DNA from: Anaerobacillus isosaccharinicus | GTDB lineage: Bacteria > Bacillota > Bacilli > Bacillales > Anaerobacillaceae | Assembly: GCF_001866075.3 (NCBI RefSeq) | Contig: NZ_CP063356.1 | Span: 1,168,164 to 1,232,163 of the forward strand | Direction of reading: 5' to 3' | DNA: 64,000 nt | Part shown: piece after piece, positions 32,967 to 41,747 of the stretch | Numbering within the stretch: position 1 is the stretch's first letter | Layout: the number at the start of each line of letters is the position of its first letter | Program-made: the position numbers and the translations under genes | The notes under the pieces: generated by a model | Seen by the model: the letters and a program-made list of their open reading frames with translations, nothing else | What the model was told of the DNA's origin: nothing | The model's database searches: none

Positions 32967-34506
32967 GATATTCACCATCTCTACTAGCGACAATTAGTGG
33001 TACTTGTTTGTAGTCAAGATTGCGGAGTTCAAAAGCTTCGCAGATTGCAGCGTCAGAGATCGCTTCTTCCCCACGTAAATCTGATATGGTTCTGGCTAAA
33101 CGAATAATTTTAATATGAACGCGATTGCTTAACCCTTGTTTTATACAAATCGATTCTAGCATTTCCTTTTGTCTTATCGATAAAGGACTTGCGGCCACCA
33201 ACTGATCAAATAACACTTCGCCATTTGTTAGCTGTCCCCCATATCGGTGATACTGCTTTGATCTAGCCAGAGACACCCTCTCTCTAATCTTTTCTGATGG
33301 TTCAACCGCATTAAAGTTAGCTTCTCTTAAATTTACAGGATTTAATGAAAGCAGAATATCTATGCGATCACGGATCGGCCCCGACACTCGATTTTGGTAA
33401 GCCAAAACTTGTTTTTCAGAACACGTGCAATAATGATTAGTTGAACCGCGGTAGCCACAAGGACAAGGGTTCATAGCTGCAATAAAAATAAACTTCGAAG
33501 GATAGGATACAGTTGAGTGCGCTCGATTGATGGTTACTTTGCCATTTTCTAATGGTTGGCGCAGCATATCTAAGGTTTTCTTAGAAAACTCAGCCAACTC
33601 ATCTAAAAATAACACCCCACGGTGAGCAAGTGATACTTCTCCCGGTTTAGGGTTTGATCCACCACCAATTATTGAAACTGCCGAGGCAGAGTGGTGTGGA
33701 TGACGAAATGGTGGGATCATAAGTGAATCGAAAGGGGCATCAGCTAGCTGATAGAGACTTACTTTTTCGAGTTGAGCCTCTTGTGATAATAGGGGTAAGA
33801 TCGTTTGGAACGTTTCAGCAAGCATACTCTTGCCACAGCCAGGTGGTCCATCCATCATGACATGATGCCCTCCTGCTGCAGCGACCTCGAGGGCTCGCTT
33901 AGCAAACTGATGACCAATAATTTGTCTGAAATCACGGTCATAAGTAACTTCCTTCACTTCTGGTACATGTCGATGTTGGGTAAACGAGAGGACAGGTCTT
34001 CCTGCTAAATGCTGCAGAACTTCCTCGACCGTAGTGACGTAAATCAGTTCCACATCAGTAATCATAACGTTTGGCAATTCTGGATCGAATGGCAAAAATA
34101 ACTTCTTCATTCCAAGACGTTTCGCGGCCAGAACCGCTGGCAACATTCCTTGAACAGGTAAGATCGAGCCATCTAAAGATAACGTTCCAATAAAAGCAGC
34201 ATCGACAGGAATTCTTTCACTGATAAACTCTCCAGCTTTTAATAAACCTAAGGCAATCGCTAAATCAAACAATGGGCCATTTTTCCTTTGCTCAGCTGGC
34301 GACAAATTCACAACAATCTTCTTATCGACTAACGAATGACCCATACAATGTAATGCTGCAGAAACACGCTCCCGCGATTCCTTTACAGACGCATCAGGCA
34401 AGCCTACAATCGAGACAGATTCCACCCCTTCCACCACTTGAACTTGTACTTGAATTAAGTACCCTTCCAAGCCTTTCAAACCAATACTATTAACTTTTGC
34501 AGACAA
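32959..34506 (-). CDS. comM: YifB/ComM Mg-chelatase-like AAA ATPase
   Basis: 515 residues, complete. An N-terminal S5-fold domain (about 1-170) begins AKVNSIGLKGLEGYLIQVQV. The AAA+ core has Walker A GPPGCGKS (220-227), HPHHSAS and GVLFLDELAEF (Walker B), and a Zn-like CPCGYRG...CTCSE insertion. The C-terminal Mg_chelatase_C domain ends at EYHG. ComM is the hexameric helicase that extends recombination branches in natural transformation. The start is TTG 34506 with GGAGG about 9 nt upstream, the same as the duplicate. The stop overlaps the start of the RAYT gene. Confidence 0.93.
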   Translation of the reverse strand: MSAKVNSIGLKGLEGYLIQVQVQVVEGVESVSIVGLPDASVKESRERVSAALHCMGHSLVDKKIVVNLSPAEQRKNGPLFDLAIALGLLKAGEFISERIPVDAAFIGTLSLDGSILPVQGMLPAVLAAKRLGMKKLFLPFDPELPNVMITDVELIYVTTVEEVLQHLAGRPVLSFTQHRHVPEVKEVTYDRDFRQIIGHQFAKRALEVAAAGGHHVMMDGPPGCGKSMLAETFQTILPLLSQEAQLEKVSLYQLADAPFDSLMIPPFRHPHHSASAVSIIGGGSNPKPGEVSLAHRGVLFLDELAEFSKKTLDMLRQPLENGKVTINRAHSTVSYPSKFIFIAAMNPCPCGYRGSTNHYCTCSEKQVLAYQNRVSGPIRDRIDILLSLNPVNLREANFNAVEPSEKIRERVSLARSKQYHRYGGQLTNGEVLFDQLVAASPLSIRQKEMLESICIKQGLSNRVHIKIIRLARTISDLRGEEAISDAAICEAFELRNLDYKQVPLIVASRDGEYHG

Positions 34507-34689
34507 ATATACATCCCTCCAATTGTATGTAATGAAATTAAGAAAGTTAGAAAATGAAGTGTTTAATGAAGGCGATCTGAGGTTAAAAATGGAGTAGTTG
34601 AAGCTAGATAAGAATATCTGTTTCTATTATAAAAATCTTACGAAGGGTCTGTCAATACAATAACTAGGAACGTAGAAAAAAAATAGCAC

Positions 34690-34710
34690 TTACGGTGGGT
34701 GACAGGCACC
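34690..34710 (+). repeat. REP family 1 copy (variant)
   Basis: TTACGGTGGGTGACAGGCACC, same position relative to comM as the REP at 15459 in the duplicate. Confidence 0.75.
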
Positions 34711-34735
34711 AAGGTGTTCACAACCAGAAATTATA

Positions 34736-34765
34736 TTGCAAATGCAGCAACTAGTAATGTATACT
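34736..34765 (+). promoter_or_regulatory. Promoter of candidate antitoxin RNA (copy D)
   Basis: -35 TTGCAA (34736-34741), 18-bp spacer, -10 TATACT (34760-34765), identical to copy B. Confidence 0.55.
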
Positions 34766-34771
34766 TAAGGA

Positions 34772-34927
34772 AGATATTATACAAAATAAAAAATGACCAG
34801 GCGCGCGAACGCCCAGTCAATGCAACACATGCCGCATGAAGAGCGGTCGACCCAATGTACGTTTATGTTTGTCTAAAGAAATAACCGCCTATCCATTGGT
34901 CTTGGGGGGGGCGGCTATTTCTCTTTT
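34772..34927 (+). ncRNA. Candidate antisense antitoxin RNA (copy D)
   Basis: As copy B: first hairpin GACCAGGCG/CGCCCAGTC (34795-34818), then GCAACACATGCCGCATG, then the shared convergent terminator (AAATAACCGCC 34879-34889 with GGGCGGCTATTT). The G-run in the terminator loop is longer than in copy B. The 3' end overlaps the toxin mRNA end. Confidence 0.55.
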
Positions 34928-35028
34928 CTATTGGTGACGAGTGTGATTATTGCTACAATCGCTGTTATTGTTATTACAAATAACACGCAAAGTTGAATTG
35001 CCATATTCACTGCTTGATAAGTCACCAT
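34915..35028 (-). CDS. Small membrane toxin, type I TA (copy D)
   Basis: 37 residues, MVTYQAVNMAIQLC...TNRKEK, differing from copy B at residue 5 (Q for E) and residue 18 (V for I), with stop TAG. The leader is the same: TATAAT at 35089-35094, SD-sequestering hairpin at 35034-35054 and GGGAGGTGG before ATG 35028. Everything needed for expression is present. It is flanked by comM on one side and a REP plus a restriction-type nuclease on the other. Confidence 0.72.
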   Translation of the reverse strand: MVTYQAVNMAIQLCVLFVITITAIVAIITLVTNRKEK

Positions 35029-35165
35029 TATTACCACCTCCCTTCGGGAGATGGTCAACCGCCCATCCGCTTTCTATGTTGCTCCTTAATTATACAGAAC
35101 ACTAGTTCTTTTTACTACCACTCTATTTAATTAAACCTATTAACCTTTCGTCAAAAACTGACAAA

Positions 35166-35186
35166 TCTCGGGTGGTGACAGGCACC
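35166..35186 (+). repeat. REP family 1 copy
   Basis: TCTCGGGTGGTGACAGGCACC; right limit of the duplicated segment, about 40 bp before the Mrr-like gene. Confidence 0.85.
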
Positions 35187-35224
35187 AGACCTATCAATTA
35201 CCTAGCGGTGGGCGATCAAATCTA

Positions 35225-35632
35225 TTGCGGTCTGATAAGGAGATCATCTTCTCATCATTGGATAAACTATCACGGCGCGAATTTGAGAGGTTATGTTTTC
35301 TTTACTTTAAAGCACGTGGATATAAACCAAAAGAAACTTCAGAAGGGGCAGATGGTGGAGTCGATTTAGTTATCTATAATCCCTCCCTTAAAACAAATGA
35401 GGCTGTTCAAATTAAACACTATCTTCATTCAGGACAACAGATTACAGTAAAAGAGGTTAGAGAACTAAACTCAGCAAACCGTAATCATAACTGTATTCTT
35501 TCAATGTTTATTACAACTTCAACTTATACCAAAGAGGCACTAAAGCAAGCCTATCAATTTAAAATGGACTGTCACGATTATCATTGGGTTGTTTCTAAAA
35601 TTGGGAAGTGGCAAGAGAAAGAAATAAGCTGA
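35225..35632 (+). CDS. Mrr-type restriction endonuclease domain protein
   Basis: 135 residues. LDKLSRREFERLCFLYFKARGY leads into the Mrr_cat fold, GADGGVDLVIYNP and EAVQIKHYL, giving the D...QxK active site of Mrr-like PD-(D/E)XK enzymes, which cut modified DNA. Start TTG 35225 is weak, with no good ribosome site, and a REP lies 40 bp upstream, so a longer N terminus may have been lost. A strong hairpin overlaps the stop codon. Confidence 0.8.
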   Translation: MRSDKEIIFSSLDKLSRREFERLCFLYFKARGYKPKETSEGADGGVDLVIYNPSLKTNEAVQIKHYLHSGQQITVKEVRELNSANRNHNCILSMFITTSTYTKEALKQAYQFKMDCHDYHWVVSKIGKWQEKEIS

Positions 35633-35672
35633 TGAATAGTTAGTTTTAAACCTAACTATTCATCAGCTTATT
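35623..35672 (+). terminator. Strong hairpin after the Mrr-like gene
   Basis: AATAAGCTGATGAATAGTTAG (35623-35643) and its exact reverse complement (35652-35672) around TTTTAAAC: a 21-bp perfect stem that includes the stop codon. Confidence 0.75.
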
Positions 35673-35742
35673 TAGCTGTGTTCCCTTGTTAAAACAAGAC
35701 CATCACATTAGCTTACTTTCTATTAACTAGGAGTGATCATTT

Positions 35743-36814
35743 ATGTCAATTTTCTATTCCTTACATTTGTTCTTTAAAGAGTGGCTACACTATCTCCTAC
35801 ATTTTCTTAAGCTTCACTTCAAGTCTTCACATCAGACTAAAATGGAGAATATTGCTCTACGAAGCCAACTAGCACTTTATATTCAACATTATGAAAAACA
35901 TAATCTACCTAAACCAATGCCTACTCCTGCATTTCGTCAACTTTGGGTTGTTCTATCAAAACGCTTTAAGTATTGGAAATCATGCTTATTTGTTGTTAAA
36001 CCAGAAACGGTTATTAAATGGAACAATACTGCTTTTAAGTACTTCTGGAAGTTAAAGTCAAGAAAAACTGGAAGGCCAAAAATCTCTCTAGACACAATCA
36101 AACTAATTAAACGAATTCATAAAGAAAACCCAATACTATCACCAGAAAAGATCTACGAGAAACTACGTCTCTTAGGTATTGAAAGACCCCCAGCACCTAA
36201 TACAGTTGCTAAATACATCCCTAGTACTCGAAAACCACCTACGAAAAACAAATTCAACCATGGAAGACATTCCTTAAAAATCATCAGTCTGATACATGGG
36301 CCACTGACTTTTTTACTGTTCCAACCTTAACTTTTAACTTACTCTATGTACTAGTAATCGTTCATCATCAATCTCGTAAGATTATTCACTTTGGTGTGAA
36401 GACTAATCCAACTGCAGAATGGACGATACAACAATTTAGAAATGCGACACCATATGGTGATGTACCAAAGTATCTCATCCATGACAATGACACCATCTTT
36501 CGCTCAAAAGCATTTCAACGATTTTTATCGTCATCTGATATTAGATCTAAGAGAACTGCCTACCGTTTCCCCTTGGCAAAACAATTAAGCATGAATTAAT
36601 TAAGCAAATTATTCCACTTAATCAGTTACACTTACATAAGCTTCTTCATGAATACATATACGATTACTACAACACGGATCGTACACATCAAGGTTTAGGA
36701 GGGAGTACACCCGTTCCTTCGCCACGCTACTTACCAACAACTGTGAAGAAGACAAAATTAAAAGCTACTCCTGTACTAAATGGTCTTTACCATACTTACA
36801 AAAAGGTAGCTTAA
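35743..36814 (+). pseudogene. Integrase-core IS transposase with two frameshifts
   Basis: N-terminal part (195 residues in frame) reads MENIALRSQLALYIQHYEK, PETVIKWNNTAFKYFWKLK, GRPKIS and ILSPEKIYEKLRLLGIERPP. A frameshift near 36260 moves the frame to TWATDFFTVP (first Asp) and YLIHDNDTIFRS (second Asp). A second one near 36570 leads to the end HEYIYDYYNTDRTHQGLGG. The catalytic Glu region is damaged. The gene is a member of the rve-type IS transposases and is inactive. The 3' flank is repeated after the deleted copy at 37016. Confidence 0.8.
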
Positions 36815-37015
36815 GGTTACAATTATTAACATCCAATTATTAAAAAAATTTTCATCGAAAAGCTTCTTTAGTATGCCTTTCTTTTTTTATGCAAACTTTT
36901 TGTTGTATATATTCGTGCGTAAATGTTTAAAATTTACGTATTACTAGCAGAATTTATGATTCTTTTTCATCCCGCTTTTCTGATTTTCAACCTCAGATGG
37001 ACTTTTTGAAGTGGA

Positions 37016-37600
37016 CAGGCTATACTATCTCCTACATTTTCTTAAGCTTCACTTCAAGTCTTCACATCAGTCTAAAATGGAGAATATCGCTCTACGAAGC
37101 CAATTAGCACTTTATATTCAACATTATGAAAAACATAATCTACCGAAACCAATGCCTACTCCTGCGTTTCGTCAACTTTAGGTTATTCTATCAAAACGCT
37201 TTAAGTATTGGAAATCTTGCTTAGTTGTTGTTAAACCAGAAACGGATATTAAATGGCACTCATCAAGGATTAGGAGGGAATACACCAGTTCCTTCGCCAC
37301 GCTACTTACCAACAACTATGAAGAAGACAAAATTAAAAGCTACTCCTGTACTGAATGGTCTCTACCATACTTACAAGAAAGTAACTTAAGGTTAAAATTA
37401 TTAACTTACAATTTTTTTAAAAAATTTTTCATCGAAAGGCATCTTTAGTATGCCTTTCTTTTTTATGCAAAAGTTTTGTTGTATATATTCGCGCGTAGAT
37501 GTTTAAAATTTACGTATTACAAGCCGAATTTGTGGATCTTTTTCATCCCGCTTTTCTGAATTTCACCCTCAGATAGACTTTTTGAAGTGGACACCATTTT
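37016..37600 (+). mobile_element. Internally deleted copy of the same IS
   Basis: 37021-37255 repeat the 5' part of the preceding transposase (LHYLLHFLKLHFKSS...), then jump at about 37256 to its last 130 bp (CACCAGTTCCTTCGCCACGC...), followed by the same 3' flank (TTTGTTGTATATATTCG, TTTTTGAAGTGGACA). About 650 bp of the middle are missing. The copy ends near TTTTGAAGTGGACACC. Confidence 0.75.
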
Positions 37601-37662
37601 TCTATAAAAAATGATTCGAAAAAATTCAGGGACAAAGTCCCTGGGAAAGTACCTAGAAGTAA

Positions 37663-37732
37663 AAGAGAGCTACCGCATAAGAATGCGATAACTCTCTTTC
37701 TTTATGAAGCACGGGACCCGTCCCAGTGCTTT
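37663..37732 (-). terminator. Terminator pair behind the S-layer gene
   Basis: Reading from the S-layer stop on the minus strand: first a GGGAC-type hairpin AAGCACTGGGAC/GTCCCGTGCTT (37708-37732), then AAAGAGAG...CGCAT...ATGCG...CTCTCTTT (37663-37700) followed by T-rich sequence. A strong double terminator suits a very abundant transcript. Confidence 0.75.
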
Positions 37733-37745
37733 CTTTAAATTTTTA

Positions 37746-40700
37746 TTAAGGAGCAGCTACAACTGCTACAGCTGTAACAGTTTGACCATTAAGATCTAAT
37801 CCTGCCGGTACTGTTACTGTTGCAGTAAATGTATAGCTTCCTTCAGTATTAGCATATCCATCAGTATCATTCCAAGATGCGATATCTAATGTTTGAGTAG
37901 AACCATCAGCTAAAGTAGCTACAATAGTTGTTGGCAATTCAGCAATAACTGCCGCAGCGTTTGCTAAAGCATTAACACCCTCTTGCCCAGCATCTAAATT
38001 AGAAATTGAAGCAAAGCTTGAAATTAACATAACTAATCCAGTTTCAGCATTAGTGATTGCTTGTGTTGCAGTATTAATTTGAGCAACAGTTTTACCAGCT
38101 ACATCGTAAGCTAATGCAGTTTCAAGAGCAGTCCAAGAAGCAGCTGTGTAGTTAGCTTCAACTAAGTTTAATCCTTCAACTCGTGCCACTTCTGCATTAA
38201 ATGCTGCAATAGCAGCTGCTAATGCTGCAACACCCGGATGAATTACAAAGAATGCATTTCCACTAAGTTCAGTGATTAAGTTCCCTTGAGCATCTGCAAT
38301 ATTCTTAAGTGTTACTGTTGGAGTAGCAGCTGAGCTTCCATCAACACCTGTTTTTGGAGCGACTGTTAATACTACAGTAGTACCTGAAACTACAACTCTA
38401 GCTACAGTGAAACCTTCAACAGTTGCGTAGTTAGCAGCAGTTGAGCTAGCAGTTAACGTTTCTAATGTTTCAGTAAATGTAACCGTAATAGTATCTACTA
38501 CACCGTTGCCATTACTATCAGTAATAACTATATTTTTAACAGTATCAGTATCTGGGTCATTGTCATGGTCTACTAAAGCAAGTTCAGGAGCAAGCTTATC
38601 GATAGATAAAGCGTTAGTGAAACCAACTTTAATTCCTTGTGTATTTTCAGCTGTAACATCACTTCCAGCAGATGAAACTAATGGAGTTGCATCAGTAGCT
38701 AAATCAGTTCCTAAAGTAAGGATTATAGTTGTTTTTCCATTTTCAGTTCTATCAGAAACACTGGATACTGTATTATCAGCTACTAAGAAATCTGAAGCTT
38801 TATAGTTACGGATAATCTGATTAAATGTAACTTCAATTCTGTTTTTAGCTACAACTTTCACTCCATTTTCTACTGGTGAAAGTGTAGAAACAGTAGTAGG
38901 GATTGAAACTGGTGTACTTTGTCTAGCAGTTAAGTTCCCAGCTGCATCGCTAACACGACCTACATTAATAGTATCACCAGAAACAAAAGCCGTAAATCCA
39001 GTAACATTTGTAAAATCTAAAATTACTGCACTATTGTTATCAACAGGAGTAATAGTTACAGCACTATTCAATGCAGAACTGTTATAGAAGTAGTTTGCTT
39101 TATTTGTAATAGAAGCAGCATCCATAGACTCTGAGAATAATACTTTTACTTTTTTATCATTAATACGCTGTGCAGTTCCAGTAACAGTTGGAGCTTTTTT
39201 GTCTTCAGCGAAGAAAGATTTTACTACTTCAACTAGTTTGTTGCCTGCTACATCAACAATACCATTTTTCACTTTAAGGGTATACGTACCGCCTTCAAGT
39301 TCATTGTTTAGGATAATATTGTAAGCATTTCTTTGTGTAGCAGCTTCAATTCTGTTGATAGAAAGGATGTTTCCATCAGCATCTTTTAACTCATAGTTAG
39401 ATGCAACATTTGCATTTGTAACAGCTTCACTAAATGTTACTCTTAAAGTAGTTGAATTAACAGTAACAATATCTTCTGATACTGTTGGAGCAGTTCTGTC
39501 GATTGCTAAATTGAATGCAAATTCACCAGAAGCAACTTTATTGCCCCAAGCATCTTGAATTTTAGTTCCTTCTTCATTCACATAGTGTAAGAAGACTTTT
39601 GCATTTCCTTCAGGAATCGGAGTAGCAAAAGTTAAAGTAATTTCTCTACCACTTACTGAAACGTTTGCTCTGTAAGCACTAGAACCTTTTACAGTATGAT
39701 AAAATTGAACGTTACTGTTTGTTGCATTAACAAAGTTCTCATCAGCCACTAACACAACCGTTGTTGGAGTAGCAGATTTAACTGATAATACAGGAGCAGC
39801 AGTATCATTTACAAAGTTGAATTCTTTTACAACTTTATCTACTTTAAAGTTAGCGTAATCACTTCCGCCTTCAACTTCAACTGTGTGTAGGCCTTCAGTT
39901 GGTTGAGATCCTAGTGTTAACGTCACTTCTCTAGCACCAACAGTGAAGTCAGTAGTTACAACTGTGTTTGTACCACCATCAAATTTATAAGAAGGATTTG
40001 ATTTTAACGGTTCAGAAAATACTACAGTTACTTGTCTTGGACCTGCAACTTTAATACCTACAACTTCTGGAGCCAGAACATCAATAAATCTTACAGAATT
40101 AGTAACTTTAGCCAACTCTGCACCTTTTGCAGATTCAACATTTTGAATCGTTAAGTCAGCCACTTGTTGTTGTGCTGCATGCTCATCAGCCGCAACTGAT
40201 GTATTAGTTCTTTCTACAGTTAATGTTACTACATTACCTGTAACTACAGCAGAAGCAACTTCTAAGTTGCTTGTAGTATTAAATGTATAGTTAGCTACAT
40301 CTTCACCAGTTAGCACATCTACTTCTTGGTTAAAAGTTACAACTACTTCTTTAAGGTTATTCGCACTTACGCTCTCAACCTTTAATTCAGTTACAGGAGC
40401 AACAGGAGCTTTTTCTTCGATAAGACCTGCAGCTACCATTCCACGGTATGTGAATACTGAGAAATCAGAACGTTTGATGTTAGCATTTGTTCCGAAAGTA
40501 GTTGCAGTTGCACCTGTAGTGATTTTGTTGTCATATAATGCTTGAACTGCTGCTGCTGAGCTAGCACCAAGATCAGTGAAAGGATTAGTTTCTGAAGTTG
40601 CTTCTAACTCATAAGCATTAGCAACCATGATCGCCATTGCACCACGAGTGATGTTAGCATCTGGACGGAATGTTCCATCTGGGAAACCACCGATTTTTTT

Positions 40701-41081
40701 GTTTGTACGTAAAGCTGCAACAGCATTATACGCACGGTGTCCTTCTGGAAGATCAGAGAAAGCATCTGCATCAACTTCAACTAGAAGTTCGCCTGCTGCG
40801 TTAACATAACCTAATGAACGAGCTAACATAAGAGCAGCTTGAGCACGAGTTACTTCAGCATCTGGACGGAATGTTCCATCTGGGAAACCACCGATAACTC
40901 CTTCTTCAACTAGTGTGTAAACTTCTTTTGCTGCGCGGTGATTTTCACCGAAATCTTTAAAACTTACTTCTTCTTTCTTAGCCTCTGCTGCGAAAGCTGC
41001 TGGTGCTACTGATGTAGCTACCAAAGCTGCTGCCACAGAAGTAGCTAAAAACTTGCGATAAGACTTAGGTTGATAAGCCAT
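37746..41081 (-). CDS. S-layer protein with three SLH domains
   Basis: 1111 residues. A signal peptide (FLATSVAAALVATSVAPAAFA) is followed by three SLH domains at about 36-95, 100-157 and 160-215 (VTRAQAALMLARSLGY, ITRGAMAIMVANAYEL, IKRSDFSVFTYRG). Several Ig-like bacterial domains follow (repeats of VTVVFSEPLKS, LRVTFSEAVTN, VEVTFNQIIRN), with a helical region near 950-1010. The SLH domains bind pyruvylated secondary cell wall polymer, and the rest forms the surface lattice. AAGGAGG is 10 nt before the ATG. A leader of about 200 nt and the double terminator fit very high expression. Lysine-poor, Thr/Val/Ala-rich composition is typical. Confidence 0.93.
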   Translation of the reverse strand: MAYQPKSYRKFLATSVAAALVATSVAPAAFAAEAKKEEVSFKDFGENHRAAKEVYTLVEEGVIGGFPDGTFRPDAEVTRAQAALMLARSLGYVNAAGELLVEVDADAFSDLPEGHRAYNAVAALRTNKKIGGFPDGTFRPDANITRGAMAIMVANAYELEATSETNPFTDLGASSAAAVQALYDNKITTGATATTFGTNANIKRSDFSVFTYRGMVAAGLIEEKAPVAPVTELKVESVSANNLKEVVVTFNQEVDVLTGEDVANYTFNTTSNLEVASAVVTGNVVTLTVERTNTSVAADEHAAQQQVADLTIQNVESAKGAELAKVTNSVRFIDVLAPEVVGIKVAGPRQVTVVFSEPLKSNPSYKFDGGTNTVVTTDFTVGAREVTLTLGSQPTEGLHTVEVEGGSDYANFKVDKVVKEFNFVNDTAAPVLSVKSATPTTVVLVADENFVNATNSNVQFYHTVKGSSAYRANVSVSGREITLTFATPIPEGNAKVFLHYVNEEGTKIQDAWGNKVASGEFAFNLAIDRTAPTVSEDIVTVNSTTLRVTFSEAVTNANVASNYELKDADGNILSINRIEAATQRNAYNIILNNELEGGTYTLKVKNGIVDVAGNKLVEVVKSFFAEDKKAPTVTGTAQRINDKKVKVLFSESMDAASITNKANYFYNSSALNSAVTITPVDNNSAVILDFTNVTGFTAFVSGDTINVGRVSDAAGNLTARQSTPVSIPTTVSTLSPVENGVKVVAKNRIEVTFNQIIRNYKASDFLVADNTVSSVSDRTENGKTTIILTLGTDLATDATPLVSSAGSDVTAENTQGIKVGFTNALSIDKLAPELALVDHDNDPDTDTVKNIVITDSNGNGVVDTITVTFTETLETLTASSTAANYATVEGFTVARVVVSGTTVVLTVAPKTGVDGSSAATPTVTLKNIADAQGNLITELSGNAFFVIHPGVAALAAAIAAFNAEVARVEGLNLVEANYTAASWTALETALAYDVAGKTVAQINTATQAITNAETGLVMLISSFASISNLDAGQEGVNALANAAAVIAELPTTIVATLADGSTQTLDIASWNDTDGYANTEGSYTFTATVTVPAGLDLNGQTVTAVAVVAAP

Positions 41082-41747
41082 GAATTTAGTTCCTCCTTGT
41101 TATGTACTTCTGTACACTTTTTATATTTTTAAACTCGATAGGCGCTATGCCTTCGAATATTTAAAACGGTTTCTGAGAGCTTTTATTCATTTCTTCTAAA
41201 AGCTAACAATCTTCAGTTTATGTCTTTATTTTGAAATGAAGATATGTAACTATAATAGATGAAATATATGAAACTAAAAAACTCGTATCTTAATTCTATC
41301 AAACTCATAGGATTTTTCAACTATTTTTTACAAAAATATCATAAAAAACTTAATTCTACAAGTTTTGACATGGTAATAACTTCTTCTACATAAATTACTT
41401 AGTAGATTACTAAAATAATATCACCTAAATTTTTATTAGTAAAGTTCGATTTTTCCATTTAATTTGTAAAAATTTATAAACTCTATACAAAATTTGTTTA
41501 TAGCTAGACTAAATATTGAATGAAAAATGAATCACACTACAACATTAAGCTATATGCAGCAACGGTTTTGAATAGAACCGTTATTTTTTTAGATGTATAT
41601 TTCTTTAGATTAGACCTATTTTCTTACCATTATTTACATCTGTTTATATAGACGATAAATATTTGAAAAGGTTTCAAATGGACAATAAAAAAATCAAATA
41701 AAAAAATACCTTGTTAATAAAATGATACATTAACAAGGCTTCTCTTC
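41082..41747. other. S-layer gene leader and upstream region
   Basis: About 665 bases with no gene. The minus-strand leader of about 205 nt is AT-rich and contains the box AAACCGTTTT near 41165. The remainder up to the glycosyltransferase gene has a hairpin AACGGTTTTGAATAGAACCGTT (41561-41582), followed by T residues on the plus strand. Confidence 0.6.
41293..41320 (-). promoter_or_regulatory. Likely S-layer gene promoter
   Basis: On the minus strand -35 TTGAAA (41315-41320), 16-bp spacer, -10 TAGAAT (41293-41298), giving a start near 41286. Other AT-rich boxes (TATTATAG near 41256) could serve as second promoters. Confidence 0.5.

Larger units (their letters stand above)
33388..35165. repeat. 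Segmental duplication, copy 2 (other copy 14161-15912)
   Basis: Parent-like copy with the full comM. Homology to copy 1 begins inside comM at GATTTTGGTAAGCC, covers the promoter region, antitoxin RNA and toxin, and ends at the REP at 35166. Confidence 0.85.

Noticed and set aside
41082..41747. Riboswitch in the long S-layer leader
   Set aside because: AT-rich with no recognisable aptamer or terminator/antiterminator pair; a long stable leader is normal for S-layer mRNAs.
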